A stretch of 64,000 nucleotides of DNA from Lentzea albida (GTDB lineage Bacteria; Actinomycetota; Actinomycetes; Mycobacteriales; Pseudonocardiaceae). The number at the start of each line of letters is the position of its first letter. Position 1 is the stretch's first letter. This document shows, one piece after another, positions 43,455-52,584 of this stretch. Location of the stretch: assembly GCF_900111005.1 (NCBI RefSeq), contig NZ_FOFV01000001.1, positions 372,001 through 436,000 on the forward strand, in the 5' to 3' direction. The notes beneath the pieces were generated by a model. The model saw only the letters and a program-made list of their open reading frames with translations. It was not told the origin of the DNA and searched no databases. The position numbers were made by a program, and so were the translations under genes.

Positions 43455-44840
43455 TCATTTCGCGCCATTGTTCCCAGCCGAATGTGCCTGAAGGTAGGAC
43501 GCATGGAGCGGCTCCATGCTGCGGACGATCTTGCCGGTGGGAGTGCGCGGAAGAGTGTCCATCACGTGGATGTGCTGCGGGAGCTTGAATTCCGCCAGCC
43601 TTTCCGTGCACCACTCGGTCAAGGCATCAGCGGTGAGTGCCGAACTCGACGTGCCCACGTAGGCGCGGATTTCCGATGGGCCCAGAGCCACGGCCTCGGT
43701 CACCAGCGGGTGTCCACGGAGGACGTGTTCCACCTCGGTCAGGTCGACCTTGTTGCCGCGCACCACGACCAGCGAGTCGGCGCGGCCCAGCAGGCGGAGT
43801 TCGCCGGACGGTGTGAACTCGCCTCGGTCGCCCGTGCGGAACCAGCCGCCGGAGTAGCGCGACGGGTCGTCCGAGGACAGGTAGGGCGTTTCCGGCAGGG
43901 CCACTTCCACCAGGCCGTCGCGCACGCGGGCGGTGATCCCCGGCATCAGCGGGCCTACCGACGGGCGGACGGTGCCGCTGACGGCCATGGTCAGGGCACC
44001 GGTCTCGGTGGTGCCGAAGCACTCGCCCACCGGGAAGCCGTACTCGGCGAGAAAACGGGAGGCCACCTCCTGCGGCATGAGCTCGCCGCCGGCGAACGCG
44101 CCCCGTGCGGAACCCAGGGCGGAACGGTCGGGGGAGGAGGCGAGGAGGTCGAAGTGGAACGGCAGGCCGGTGACGAAGTCGACCTCGAAGGCACGGGCCT
44201 GGCGTTGGACGTCCGTGGCGGCGGGCGATGCGGCGAAGACGAGGTGCACGCCTGCTGCCAGGGAGTGCAGCAGGCCGCCGATCAGGCCGAAGCTGTGGGC
44301 CGGGGAGTTCAGGAGCAGCAGGCGTTCGCCGGAACGGGGCACGCCTTCGCAGGCCTCGAAGCGCGCCACCTCGTCGACCAGGGAGGAGGTGCTGCGGCCG
44401 ATCACCTTGGAGCGGCCGGTCGAGCCGGAGCTGAACTGCACCAGGCGGTGCGCGGACGAGGCGGGGGCGCCGTCGACCGGGGAGACCACCAGGCCGTACC
44501 GCTCCTGGAAGCCCTGGGCCACCTCGCCGCTCGGGTGCACGAGGAACTGCGGGCGGGTCAACGCGTGCAGGGCGTGGGCCTCAGAAAGCCGCAGGCGGTG
44601 GTCGATCGAGATCACCTGTGCGCCGAGGGTCCACAGTGCGAGCACGGCCTCCAGGTGGCTGAAGCTCGGTGGCACCTGGACGGCGACCGTGCTGCCGTCA
44701 CCGATTCCCACGGCGGCAAAACGTTCAGCGTGCGCCAGCACGTCGGCGCGCAGCAGGCCGTGCGTGACTGTGTTGCGGTGGCTGAAGATCGGGGTGGAGT
44801 CGTCGTGGCGGTGCAGGAGGCCGCTGGTGAACGCGCGCAT
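43455..44840 (-). CDS. Acyl-adenylating enzyme (AMP-binding) of an aminohydroxybenzoate cluster
   Basis: A 461-residue ANL-superfamily ligase. Phosphate loop VQFSSGSTGRSKVIGRS (about 133-149), CFGTTETGALT, WFRTGDRGEF and LLGRADSLVVVRGNKVDLTEVE are present, and the C-terminal catalytic Lys lies in PRTPTGKIVR. It is therefore competent for acyl-AMP formation. It is shorter than typical acyl-CoA ligases (~520). Lying 1 bp from a dehydroquinate synthase II gene, it probably activates 3-amino-4-hydroxybenzoate or a derivative. Related ligases in cremeomycin-type clusters instead diazotise aminobenzoates, but no nitrite-forming genes are seen. No carrier protein is nearby. Confidence 0.88.
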   Translation of the reverse strand: MRAFTSGLLHRHDDSTPIFSHRNTVTHGLLRADVLAHAERFAAVGIGDGSTVAVQVPPSFSHLEAVLALWTLGAQVISIDHRLRLSEAHALHALTRPQFLVHPSGEVAQGFQERYGLVVSPVDGAPASSAHRLVQFSSGSTGRSKVIGRSTSSLVDEVARFEACEGVPRSGERLLLLNSPAHSFGLIGGLLHSLAAGVHLVFAASPAATDVQRQARAFEVDFVTGLPFHFDLLASSPDRSALGSARGAFAGGELMPQEVASRFLAEYGFPVGECFGTTETGALTMAVSGTVRPSVGPLMPGITARVRDGLVEVALPETPYLSSDDPSRYSGGWFRTGDRGEFTPSGELRLLGRADSLVVVRGNKVDLTEVEHVLRGHPLVTEAVALGPSEIRAYVGTSSSALTADALTEWCTERLAEFKLPQHIHVMDTLPRTPTGKIVRSMEPLHASYLQAHSAGNNGAK

Positions 44841-44841
44841 G

Positions 44842-45915
44842 TCAGGACTCCTTGCAGAACTCGCCGATCGGCAGGCCCACGTGCCGTTGTTCGGAGGCGA
44901 TGTGGCCCAGGAGTTCGTCGCCGGGGCGGAGTTCGGTCACGTTCAGCACCTTGCCGCCGGGGCCGAGGACGCGGACGTGCCAGTCGTCCTGGACCATCAG
45001 GTCGACCACGACGCCTTCCGGTGAGCGGGCGGTGATCGTGAGCATCGGGCGGGACTCGAGCTTGGCGCGGCCGACGGTGAGTTCGCGGGTGCGGCCGTCG
45101 GCGTTGACGGCGAGGACCTTGCTGCCGGACCGCAGTTCGGACAGGTAGTTCGTGCGGTTCGCCGGGCCGAGGACGTACGAGTGCAGGGCGCCCGCGTTGA
45201 CGCGGAACGGGCGCGTCGGCATGTACGGCAACGGGTGCGTCTCGCTGCAGCAGAGGACGAAGCCGGAGGAGAACGAGCCCACCAGGATGCCCTCGTCCTC
45301 GGCGAAGTGCGAGGCGGTGTCGACGCAGACGCGGTCGCCCAGTCCGTTGTGGGTCAACGATTCCACGGTCAGCGTGGTCAGACTCAACGGCGGGGAGGAA
45401 GCCTCCAGCAGTCGCGCCAGTTTGAACACCTCGGTCGCGTCGGCGGGGGCCATCAGGACGCCGTCGGAGCCGTGTTCCAGGCATTCCAGGACGATCGCGG
45501 CCTCGACCAGGTCGTGCACGACGGTGATCAGCTTGCCCGGAGCGCCGTCCGCAGCCGCGATCACGATCTCCAGCGGGATCTTCGTCGGGTCGGTGAAGTG
45601 GACGACGGTGTGGTCGAGCCGTTCCGCCGCGGCGCAGGCGAGCTTCAAGGTGCGGTCGTCGCTGACCGTCACGAACGCCGAACGCGACGGCAGCCGGTCG
45701 AGCCGGTCCTGGTCGTCCACCGGCGTGATCACCAGGTGCGGGCTGTCGAGCGGGGAGTCCACCAGCAGCACTCGGGTGATCGTCGGCGGGAGGCCGTCGA
45801 GGAGGGCGGGATCGTCCGCGACGACTCCGGCGACACGGCTGTGCACGGCCGCGTCGACCACGGCGGTGCGGTGCGCTTCCGGGACGGTCCTGAGGTCGAT
45901 CCAGGCGAACTTCAC
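44842..45915 (-). CDS. 3-dehydroquinate synthase II (GriH/AroB' type)
   Basis: A 357-residue protein of the archaeal-type dehydroquinate synthase II family. Recognisable parts are KFAWIDLRTV at the N-terminus, HGSDGVLMAPADA, the LTVESLTHNGLGDRVCVDTAS stretch around the active site, EGILVGSFSSGFVLCCSET, and RPFRVNAGALHSYVLGP. In archaea it makes dehydroquinate; in streptomycetes (GriH) it converts the aldolase product with an amino group to 3-amino-4-hydroxybenzoate. The adjoining ADH-synthase-like gene supports the latter. GTG at 45915 overlaps that gene by 4 nt. Confidence 0.93.
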   Translation of the reverse strand: MKFAWIDLRTVPEAHRTAVVDAAVHSRVAGVVADDPALLDGLPPTITRVLLVDSPLDSPHLVITPVDDQDRLDRLPSRSAFVTVSDDRTLKLACAAAERLDHTVVHFTDPTKIPLEIVIAAADGAPGKLITVVHDLVEAAIVLECLEHGSDGVLMAPADATEVFKLARLLEASSPPLSLTTLTVESLTHNGLGDRVCVDTASHFAEDEGILVGSFSSGFVLCCSETHPLPYMPTRPFRVNAGALHSYVLGPANRTNYLSELRSGSKVLAVNADGRTRELTVGRAKLESRPMLTITARSPEGVVVDLMVQDDWHVRVLGPGGKVLNVTELRPGDELLGHIASEQRHVGLPIGEFCKES

Positions 45916-46706
45916 CGGTTCTCCAAAGCTGTCAGTGCGTGGATGAGGCTTGCGTCGGTGGGGGCGTGCACGATCGACGCCAGTTCGGCGACCAGCGGCA
46001 GCGGCGCGGGAGAGGTGAAGACCCGCCGTCCGACGGCGAGGCCCGCGCAGCCAGCGGCCATCGCGGAACGCGCGTGGCCCGCCAGGCTGGTCGTGGAGGC
46101 GGGACCCCCTGCCACCACAACAGGAACCGGGCAGCTCGCGACGACGTCCGCCATGTCCTCCGGGGTGTGCGCGAGGTTCGTCTTGACGATGTCCGCGCCC
46201 AGGTCGGCCGCGATGTTGACGACGTGCGCGAGCAGCGCGGGGTCGCGGGGATCGCCGACGCGCGGGCCGCGGGCGTAGGCCATCACGACCAGCGGGACGT
46301 TCCACGAGTCGCAGGCCGCCGCGACCGTGCCGAGGTCGGTGAGCTGGCGGGCCTCGGTGTCCGAGCCGATGTTGACGTGCACGCTCACCGCGTCGGCGCC
46401 GAGCCGCAACGCCTCGTCGACCTCGCCGACGAGCACCTTCGCGTTGGCGTCGGCCATGTGTGCCGTGCCCGCGCTGAGGTGCACGACCAGCCCGCACCCG
46501 CCGAGCACGGCCGGGTCCAGCATCCGCACGCGTCCTTTGTGGACGATGATGGCGTCGGCCCCGCCCAGCACGACGGACCGGATGAGGTCCTCCCACCGGT
46601 CGCGCGGCACCACCGGGCCGTCCGAAACGCTGTGGTCCAACGGCACGAAGAGGTACCTGTCGTCGTGCGGACGGGAAAGGCGTCGCAGTCGCAACGCTTT
46701 CCTCAT
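45912..46706 (-). CDS. 2-amino-3,7-dideoxy-D-threo-hept-6-ulosonate synthase-like aldolase (GriI type)
   Basis: A 264-residue class I aldolase of the DeoC/FbaB fold. PLDHSVSDGP, VHKGRVRM, the Schiff-base segment ADIVKTNLAHTP and VVVAGGPAS match ADH synthase and GriI. GriI joins aspartate semialdehyde and dihydroxyacetone phosphate to a C7 compound used by GriH to make 3-amino-4-hydroxybenzoate. The ATG at 46706 is preferred because AGGGG is about 10 nt upstream; a GTG at 46715 abuts that site. It is first of the three-gene operon, with a palindrome and LysR gene upstream. Confidence 0.92.
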   Translation of the reverse strand: MRKALRLRRLSRPHDDRYLFVPLDHSVSDGPVVPRDRWEDLIRSVVLGGADAIIVHKGRVRMLDPAVLGGCGLVVHLSAGTAHMADANAKVLVGEVDEALRLGADAVSVHVNIGSDTEARQLTDLGTVAAACDSWNVPLVVMAYARGPRVGDPRDPALLAHVVNIAADLGADIVKTNLAHTPEDMADVVASCPVPVVVAGGPASTTSLAGHARSAMAAGCAGLAVGRRVFTSPAPLPLVAELASIVHAPTDASLIHALTALENR

Positions 46707-46784
46707 GGCGCTCACACCCCTGCGGTCGTTTGGTGGTCAACAGAAGCCTGGGGCAGGTCACGCGCGCAGCGGCAGGTGTGAGAT

Positions 46785-46808
46785 GCCGATAACTCCGGAG
46801 TTATCGGC
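46785..46808. promoter_or_regulatory. Perfect 24-bp palindrome, likely LysR operator
   Basis: The half-site GCCGATAACTCC is followed directly by its exact reverse complement. It contains the ATAAC...GTTAT pattern typical of LysR-type binding sites and lies between the divergent aminohydroxybenzoate genes (start 46706) and the LysR gene (start 46895). Confidence 0.8.
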
Positions 46809-46894
46809 CTGACAGCGCAACCGTGCACGGAGCGTCACCCGGTGACACCCGCGTGGCCGATTTTGTGTCCCGTTCACTGCCTTAGGCTTCGTCA

Positions 46895-47809
46895 GTGCGA
46901 ATGGAGCTGAGACATCTGCACGTTGTGCTCGCCGTGGCGCGTGCAGGGAGCATCAGCCGGGCGGCCTCCCAGCTGAAGATCGCGCAGGCCGGGCTGACCG
47001 CGCAGGTGCGCAGGATCGAGGGGAGTCTCGGCGGGCCGTTGTTCCTGCGCCGCACCGACGGCGTCGAGCTGACCGAACTCGGTCGCCACGTCGTGCTGCG
47101 GGCCCAGGACCTGGTCGAACGGTTCGACGACCTGCTCGCCACCTCGCACAAGCTGGCCGCCCGCGGTGACTCGGGCATCCGGCTGGGAGGCGTCACGGGC
47201 TCACCGACCGCGCTGCTCGTCGGGGTGGTGCGCGAGGTGCTGCCGAGCCTGCCGCAGACCACGCACGTCGAACGCGGCGGCGACACCGTGCTGGAACTGG
47301 TCCGCACGGGTGAGCTGGACCTGGCGCTGGTGGTGGAGTTCCCGCGCACCCCGTTGCGGATCCCGGCGGCGGTCGGCCTTCGCGGTGTCGTCACGGAACG
47401 CATGCTTGTCGGCGTCCCGGCCGGTCACCGGCTGTCCGGGCGCAGCGAGGTGCTGCTGTCCGAGCTCGCCGGCGAGGAGTGGGTCGTGCTGGACGAGAAC
47501 CACGGCGGGCGGCTCAACCTCGAACTCGCCTGCGAGGCAGTCGGGTTCACGCCGCGGTGCGCGCACTTCGGCGCCGACCCGGTGGCGGCGGCCGACCTCG
47601 TGCGGTCGACCGGTGCCGTGGCGGGGTTCTTCCCCGGTCACGACCCGCCGGGCGTGCTGCTCAAGCCGATCATCGGCAACCCGGTGCACCGGCGGATCAC
47701 GCTGGTGTGGAACGACGACGCCGCCGAGCACGTGGACGGCGTGCACGCCGGGCTCGTGCGGGCCTACCACGAACGGACGCCGCACTCGGGGAGGCTGCTG
47801 GCGTCCTGA
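46895..47809 (+). CDS. LysR-family regulator of the aminohydroxybenzoate genes
   Basis: A 304-residue LysR-type protein. The winged helix occupies 1-60 (MELRHLHVVLAVARAGSISR, ASQLKIAQAGLTAQVRRIE). The effector domain of ~200 residues follows with the usual two-lobe pattern (GVTGSPTALLVGVVREVLP, GELDLALVVEF). GTG 46895 and ATG 46901 are both possible starts. Divergent placement and the shared palindrome imply that it controls the three-gene cluster and itself, perhaps in response to a precursor or product. Its end is 18 bp from the convergent kinase gene. Confidence 0.92.
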   Translation: MRMELRHLHVVLAVARAGSISRAASQLKIAQAGLTAQVRRIEGSLGGPLFLRRTDGVELTELGRHVVLRAQDLVERFDDLLATSHKLAARGDSGIRLGGVTGSPTALLVGVVREVLPSLPQTTHVERGGDTVLELVRTGELDLALVVEFPRTPLRIPAAVGLRGVVTERMLVGVPAGHRLSGRSEVLLSELAGEEWVVLDENHGGRLNLELACEAVGFTPRCAHFGADPVAAADLVRSTGAVAGFFPGHDPPGVLLKPIIGNPVHRRITLVWNDDAAEHVDGVHAGLVRAYHERTPHSGRLLAS

Positions 47810-47827
47810 CGAGCCGATCCCCAGGCG

Positions 47828-48751
47828 TCAGGAACGGCTCGGCCTCGGCGCGTCCGGTCCCAGCACGTCTACGGCCGCCAGCCACGCGGCACCCGCCGCA
47901 CCCTCCGTCGCCATGATCACCTGAGCGGCGCACCGGGTGAGCAGCTCCTGCTTCAGGTGCGTGCCGACGGGTGTCTTGATCAGGCTGCCCACCAGCACGA
48001 TCGGCGAGGTGTCGGACGGCTCGCGGACCGCCGTGGCCGTGTCGGCGAGCAGGCGGGCGGCCGAGGCCACGATGGTCAGCGCGTCGGGATCGCCGTGGTG
48101 GTAGGCGGAGCTGACCAGGGGAGCGAAGCGAGCCAGCGCGATGGGCGGACGGTCGTTGACGGCGTTGATCAGCTGGCCGCGGTTGCGCACGCCCGCGGCG
48201 GTCAGCACGGCGGTGGCCAGGCCTTCCAGCGGTGCGTCGAGGTCCAGCAGCCGCAGGGTCGCGCGGACGGCCTCGCGACCCAGCCAGAACGCCGAGCCGT
48301 CGTCGCCGATCAGCCAGCCGTAGCCGCCGGACTGGGCGACCATGCGGTGACCTGCGATGCGGCCCGCGATGGAACCCGTGCCCGCCACCAGGACCGTGCC
48401 GTCCGGGGACGACGTGCCGGTGGCGAAGGCGGCCTCGCTGTCGGTGACCACGCGCATCGGGCAGTGCAGGCCCGCGCGTTCCCACGCCTCCTGGAACAGC
48501 GCCGCGACCGCCGGGTCCGCCAGTTTCGACGCCCCCGCCATGCCGAGGACGCCGGAGCGGACCTTGCGGGAGTCGAGGCCGTCCAGGGCTTCCACCAGGG
48601 CCTCGCCGATGTGGCCCGCGGCGACGGAGGGCGGGTGCGAGTTGGGGTTCGCGCCGCCCGCCAGGCCCTGGCCCAGGCGGGCGCCGTCGAGATCGAGCAC
48701 CAACGCCCTGGTCGACGTGCCGCCAGCGTCGAGTCCCACGACCAGATCCAT
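47828..48751 (-). CDS. N-acetylglucosamine kinase-like protein (BadF family)
   Basis: A 307-residue actin-fold kinase. GLDAGGTSTRALVLDLDG forms the first phosphate loop, VTDSEAAFATGT and VAGTGSIAGR the central core. GGYGWLIGDDGSAFWLGREAVRATL is the signature of GlcNAc kinases of this family. A C-terminal PIVLVGSLIKTP binds adenosine. The ATG at 48751 removes a non-conserved leader. It resembles the kinase at 31563 and suggests recycling of cell-wall or chitin amino sugar. It is a single gene between convergent LysR and the secreted protease. Confidence 0.9.
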   Translation of the reverse strand: MDLVVGLDAGGTSTRALVLDLDGARLGQGLAGGANPNSHPPSVAAGHIGEALVEALDGLDSRKVRSGVLGMAGASKLADPAVAALFQEAWERAGLHCPMRVVTDSEAAFATGTSSPDGTVLVAGTGSIAGRIAGHRMVAQSGGYGWLIGDDGSAFWLGREAVRATLRLLDLDAPLEGLATAVLTAAGVRNRGQLINAVNDRPPIALARFAPLVSSAYHHGDPDALTIVASAARLLADTATAVREPSDTSPIVLVGSLIKTPVGTHLKQELLTRCAAQVIMATEGAAGAAWLAAVDVLGPDAPRPSRS

Positions 48752-48800
48752 AAGCGGAGTATGCCGAGAGACATCTGCCTTAGGCACGCCCAACCGGGTG

Positions 48801-51617
48801 TCACCTCACGAAAGCGCGGTTACCGCTTGCGTTGTGGTGGAACAACACCAACGATCCGGACGGAACCGGATCACCCGGACGAACCACAGTGGACAGTGCG
48901 GGAACGGTCAAGCCGTAGTCGAAGGTCGCGGTGGGGGCGACGTCGACCAGGTCGTCCGGATCCGCGGGCCCGGTGTAACGGCTTTGCACGCCAACGGTGT
49001 AGGTCACCGGTCCGGATGGCAGCGCCGCGCGGGAGACCGGCAGCACCACGACGTCGCTGTCGAACAGGTTCGTGTCGGTCGATCCGTCGAAGCCGTTCAA
49101 CGGCTGCTCGTCCACGACCTCGTCCGATCCGGCCACGACGGTCCGCGCGAGCCAGACGTCGGCGGTCACGTCGCCCTCGGGACTGGTCGGCTTCACGGCG
49201 GTGGTCACGAAGTCCTTGCCGCCGACCGAGAAGCGCACCTCCGGCGCGGTGTTGCTGCCGAGGTTCGCCCAGGTGTCCCAGGTCGCGACGCCGAACGCCA
49301 GCAGGTCGTTCGTCGCCGTCGCGCCCACGTACCTCAGGTCGCCGCCGCGGGCGGTGCGGTTGACGGCGCACTCGTCCTGCACGTCCGGACCGCAGTCGGG
49401 CAGCCGGTCGGAGCGCGCGCCGAGGGTCAGCACGGTCATCCGCGACTGGTAGCCCGGCTGGTCGAGGCCGCGTCCGGCGACCCTGCCACCGGCGAGCGAC
49501 AGGCGCGACACCGGCTTCGGGGCCGCGTACACGGGCACCCGCAGCGTGCGGTCGCCCGTGAACGTCACCAGGCCGGACGCCTCCGCCAGGAACTGCCGGC
49601 CCTCGTCCAGCGAGACCGTCGGGTCGGGCGTCTTGCGCAACGCGGAGGGGTCCGAGATCCGCACCTTCACGGGCACCGACTCCGAGCCGCCCGGCCGCAG
49701 CACGACGTACGGCTTGACGACCTGGACCGACACCCCGGGAACGGTGGTGATCGGCTCGTAGCCCGCGTTCAGGCGCACGGTCTGCGCACCCTTGTTGACC
49801 AGCCGCAACTCGCGGCGGACAGACGTCGGACCGGCGGCCTCGACCGTGCCGAACGACGCGTCGCCCAGCACCAGCACGTCGGCCGACAGCGCGGCGAGGC
49901 CGTCCACCCGGCCGGCACCCACCCGCATCGGCGCCTCGCGCACTCCCGAGGCGTCCCGGACGACGCCGGACGCGGTGTTCATGAGCGCGGCCTTGACCTC
50001 GGCGACCGTCCACTCGGGATGGACCTCGCGCAGCAGCGCCGCGATGCCCGCGACGTGCGGTGACGCCATCGACGTGCCGCCCAGCGAGACACCGGAGGAC
50101 GCGGTCCCGGACGCGGCGGAGAAGATCGTGTCACCCGGCGCGGCCACCGCGATCGAGGACCGCGAGCGCGACGACGACGGCGTGATCGTGTCCGCGATCG
50201 ACGGGTCGATGGACGGCACCGCGACCTTCAACGACGAGGTCAGGCGCACGGTCAGCGTCCCGGCCTCCAACGCCGGTCGCAGCTCGCGGGAGGCCGCCGC
50301 CGTCATCTGGAACGCCGGGATGTGGGCGTTCCCGGCGATCCCGGCCGCGAACACGGGCAGCGTGGTCGGCAGCAGCACGCCGGCCGCCCCGGCCTTCCAG
50401 GCGTTGTCCGTGCGGGCACCCGACCCGCAGGCCCGCGTGGCGTCGCTGTCGTCCCACTCCAGCCAGACGACCTTGCCCGCCAGCGACTCCGAGATCGGCT
50501 GGCAACCGTCCACACCGGACGAGAGGCGCACGACGGGCCGCGTGAGGTCGAAGTCGTCCTTGAAGTTCTGGCTGTACTGCCCGGCCAGCCTCCTGCCGCC
50601 GACCTCCAGCCCGTCCAGCATCGAGAACGAGTCGCGGCTGTTCGCCACCGAGATCGCCTCGGGTGAGTTGCCGGGTGACCCGGACACGTCGTAGAAGTCA
50701 CCGCCGTTGCCGGCCGCCGCGACCACGACGACGCCGTGCTCGACGAGCTTGCGCACGAACAGCGAGTCGGGGTCGTCCGGGGCACCGAAATCGCTGCCCA
50801 GCGACAGGTTGACCACGTCGAGCTTGTCGGAGAAGTCGCCGTCGCCGTTGGGGTCGAGCGCCCAGTCCAGCGCCTTCGCGGTCAGGTTCGTGCCGCCCTC
50901 GCAGCCGAAGACCTTCAGCGCGTAGAGCGACGCGAGAGGTGCGGTACCCGGTCCGATCTTCAGAGCGTCGAGGTCGACCGACGAGTACGAACCGCGGTAG
51001 GTCGAGCCGTCCGCGTTGACGCCGTACCCGGCCGCGGTGCCCGCGACGTGCGTGCCGTGGCCGTCGCAGTCGAGCGGGTCGGCGTCCGGCTCCGGGATCG
51101 CCCCGGTCGTGCCGGTGTAGTCGTCACCCGCGAAGTCGTAGCCGCCGACGACCTTGGCGTTCGGGAACGTGCCGCCGCCGAAGTCCGCGTGCCGGTAGTC
51201 GATGCCGGTGTCGATCACGCCGACCCGCACGCCCTCGCCGAAGCGGCCGAGCGACTTCCACACCTCGGACGTCCGGGTGAGCCGGACGGCGTGCGCGTTG
51301 GTGAGCTTCTTGGGGACCATCCGGTGGACCGCCCGGACCTCGGGCATGCGCGAGAGCGCCGCCAGCCGGGTTCGGTCCGCCGACAGCACGACGCCGGGCA
51401 CCGCGTTGCTCGTTCGGGCGACTTCCCGGCCACCGGACCGGGACACGACCCGGGAGGCGTGCTCCGAGGTCCTGTCGCGGGCGGACCGGGCCTGCGCCGA
51501 GCTGCCCGAATCGACCGCAGCGGCCGACGTCAGCTCGACGAAGACGGTGACGTCCTCTCTCGGCCCGACCGGCGCGAGCAGTGCGCCCACCAGGAGAGAC
51601 GTGGTCAACAGATGCAT
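48801..51617 (-). CDS. Secreted subtilisin-like serine protease (S8) with PA insert
   Basis: A 938-residue exported protease. A short signal peptide is followed by an inhibitor-like propeptide (~22-105), then the S8 domain with Asp136 (VIDTGID), His187 (DGHGTHVAG), oxyanion Asn304 (AAGNGG) and Ser516 (GGTSMASPHVAG). A ~125-residue PA-type insert (~340-465) lies between Asn and Ser, as in large lactocepin-like subtilases. The last ~370 residues are beta-sandwich modules. The ATG at 51617 is chosen for the GGAGGAG 6 nt upstream. It is divergent from the fucose operon and probably degrades extracellular protein. Confidence 0.95.
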   Translation of the reverse strand: MHLLTTSLLVGALLAPVGPREDVTVFVELTSAAAVDSGSSAQARSARDRTSEHASRVVSRSGGREVARTSNAVPGVVLSADRTRLAALSRMPEVRAVHRMVPKKLTNAHAVRLTRTSEVWKSLGRFGEGVRVGVIDTGIDYRHADFGGGTFPNAKVVGGYDFAGDDYTGTTGAIPEPDADPLDCDGHGTHVAGTAAGYGVNADGSTYRGSYSSVDLDALKIGPGTAPLASLYALKVFGCEGGTNLTAKALDWALDPNGDGDFSDKLDVVNLSLGSDFGAPDDPDSLFVRKLVEHGVVVVAAAGNGGDFYDVSGSPGNSPEAISVANSRDSFSMLDGLEVGGRRLAGQYSQNFKDDFDLTRPVVRLSSGVDGCQPISESLAGKVVWLEWDDSDATRACGSGARTDNAWKAGAAGVLLPTTLPVFAAGIAGNAHIPAFQMTAAASRELRPALEAGTLTVRLTSSLKVAVPSIDPSIADTITPSSSRSRSSIAVAAPGDTIFSAASGTASSGVSLGGTSMASPHVAGIAALLREVHPEWTVAEVKAALMNTASGVVRDASGVREAPMRVGAGRVDGLAALSADVLVLGDASFGTVEAAGPTSVRRELRLVNKGAQTVRLNAGYEPITTVPGVSVQVVKPYVVLRPGGSESVPVKVRISDPSALRKTPDPTVSLDEGRQFLAEASGLVTFTGDRTLRVPVYAAPKPVSRLSLAGGRVAGRGLDQPGYQSRMTVLTLGARSDRLPDCGPDVQDECAVNRTARGGDLRYVGATATNDLLAFGVATWDTWANLGSNTAPEVRFSVGGKDFVTTAVKPTSPEGDVTADVWLARTVVAGSDEVVDEQPLNGFDGSTDTNLFDSDVVVLPVSRAALPSGPVTYTVGVQSRYTGPADPDDLVDVAPTATFDYGLTVPALSTVVRPGDPVPSGSLVLFHHNASGNRAFVR

Positions 51618-51684
51618 GTCCAACTCCTCCTATTCATCGGACGACTTCACGCCAAGCCCTAGACGCAGGTGGTCTCGCGGGGCT

Positions 51685-51699
51685 ATACATCCGATGTAT
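51685..51699. promoter_or_regulatory. Candidate operator of the fucose operon
   Basis: ATACATC and GATGTAT arms are separated by one base, 31 bp before the first gene of the L-fucose operon and 68 bp from the divergent protease start. FCD-type GntR regulators of sugar-acid genes bind sites of this kind, as I recall; no such regulator gene is adjacent. Confidence 0.55.
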
Positions 51700-51729
51700 T
51701 TCGTGCGTGTGAGCAGAGGAGGAACGGCC

Positions 51730-52584
51730 GTGCAGTTCTTGCGCCTGGGGCCGGTCGGCGATGAGCGTCCTGCGGTCAGGACCGACGACGGGATCACGTA
51801 CGACCTCCTGCCGATCACCCCGGACATCGACGGGTCGTTCCTCGCGAACGACGGCGTGGCGCGCGTGCGGGCCGCCCTCGACGCCGGTGAGCTGGAGGTC
51901 CTGGACACCGCGGACCTGCGCGTCGGGCCTCCGCTCGCGCATCCGGGCAAGATCATCTGCATCGGCCTCAACTACCGCGACCACGCGGAGGAGACCGGCG
52001 CCGACATCCCCGGTGAGCCGGTGGTGTTCCTCAAGACGCCGGACACGATCATCGGCCCGTACGACCAGGTGCTCGTCCCGCGCCGGTCCGTGAAGACCGA
52101 CTGGGAGGTCGAGCTCGGCGTCGTCATCGGGCGCACGGCTCGTTACCTCGAGTCCGAAGAGGACGCTCTGGAGTGCGTCGGCGCGTACGTGCTCTCGCAC
52201 GACGTCTCCGAGCGCGAGTTCCAGATCGAGCGCGGCGGCACGTGGGACAAGGGCAAGAACTGCGAGACGTTCAACCCCCTCGGTCCCTTCCTCGTACCCG
52301 CCGGCGAGATCGCCGACCCGCAGAACCTCGACATGCGGCTCTGGGTGAACGGCGAGATCAGGCAGAACTCGTCCACCAAGAACATGATCTTCCCGATCGC
52401 CGAGATCGTGCGCTACCTCAGCCACTTCCTTGTCCTTCGACCGGGTGACGTCATCAACACGGGTACACCCGCTGGGGTGGCGCTCGGGCAGCCCGAGCCG
52501 AAGCCGTACCTGCGTGCCGGCGACGTGGTCGAGCTGGAGATCGAGGGCCTCGGCAGGCAGCGGCAGATCCTCGGGCAGGCGTGA
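51730..52584 (+). CDS. Fumarylacetoacetate hydrolase-family protein (diketo-deoxyfuconate hydrolase)
   Basis: A 284-residue enzyme of the FAH fold. [29 protein letters not shown] and [14 protein letters not shown] hold the Mg-binding acidic residues; [11 protein letters not shown] and [12 protein letters not shown] complete the core. In the non-phosphorylative L-fucose route the family member cleaves 2,4-diketo-3-deoxy-L-fuconate to pyruvate and lactate. GTG at 51730 follows GAGGAGG by 8 nt. It is first of nine genes; its stop overlaps the next start (TGATG). Confidence 0.9.
   Translation: MQFLRLGPVGDERPAVRTDDGITYDLLPITPDIDGSFLANDGVARVRAALDAGELEVLDTADLRVGPPLAHPGKIICIGLNYRDHAEETGADIPGEPVVFLKTPDTIIGPYDQVLVPRRSVKTDWEVELGVVIGRTARYLESEEDALECVGAYVLSHDVSEREFQIERGGTWDKGKNCETFNPLGPFLVPAGEIADPQNLDMRLWVNGEIRQNSSTKNMIFPIAEIVRYLSHFLVLRPGDVINTGTPAGVALGQPEPKPYLRAGDVVELEIEGLGRQRQILGQA

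Noticed and set aside
43455..46706. Full antibiotic gene cluster around the aminohydroxybenzoate genes
   Set aside because: Flanking genes are a DUF5753 regulator, type VII-like genes, a sugar kinase and a protease. No carrier, oxygenase or transporter that would complete such a cluster is seen, so only the three-gene set plus LysR is claimed.
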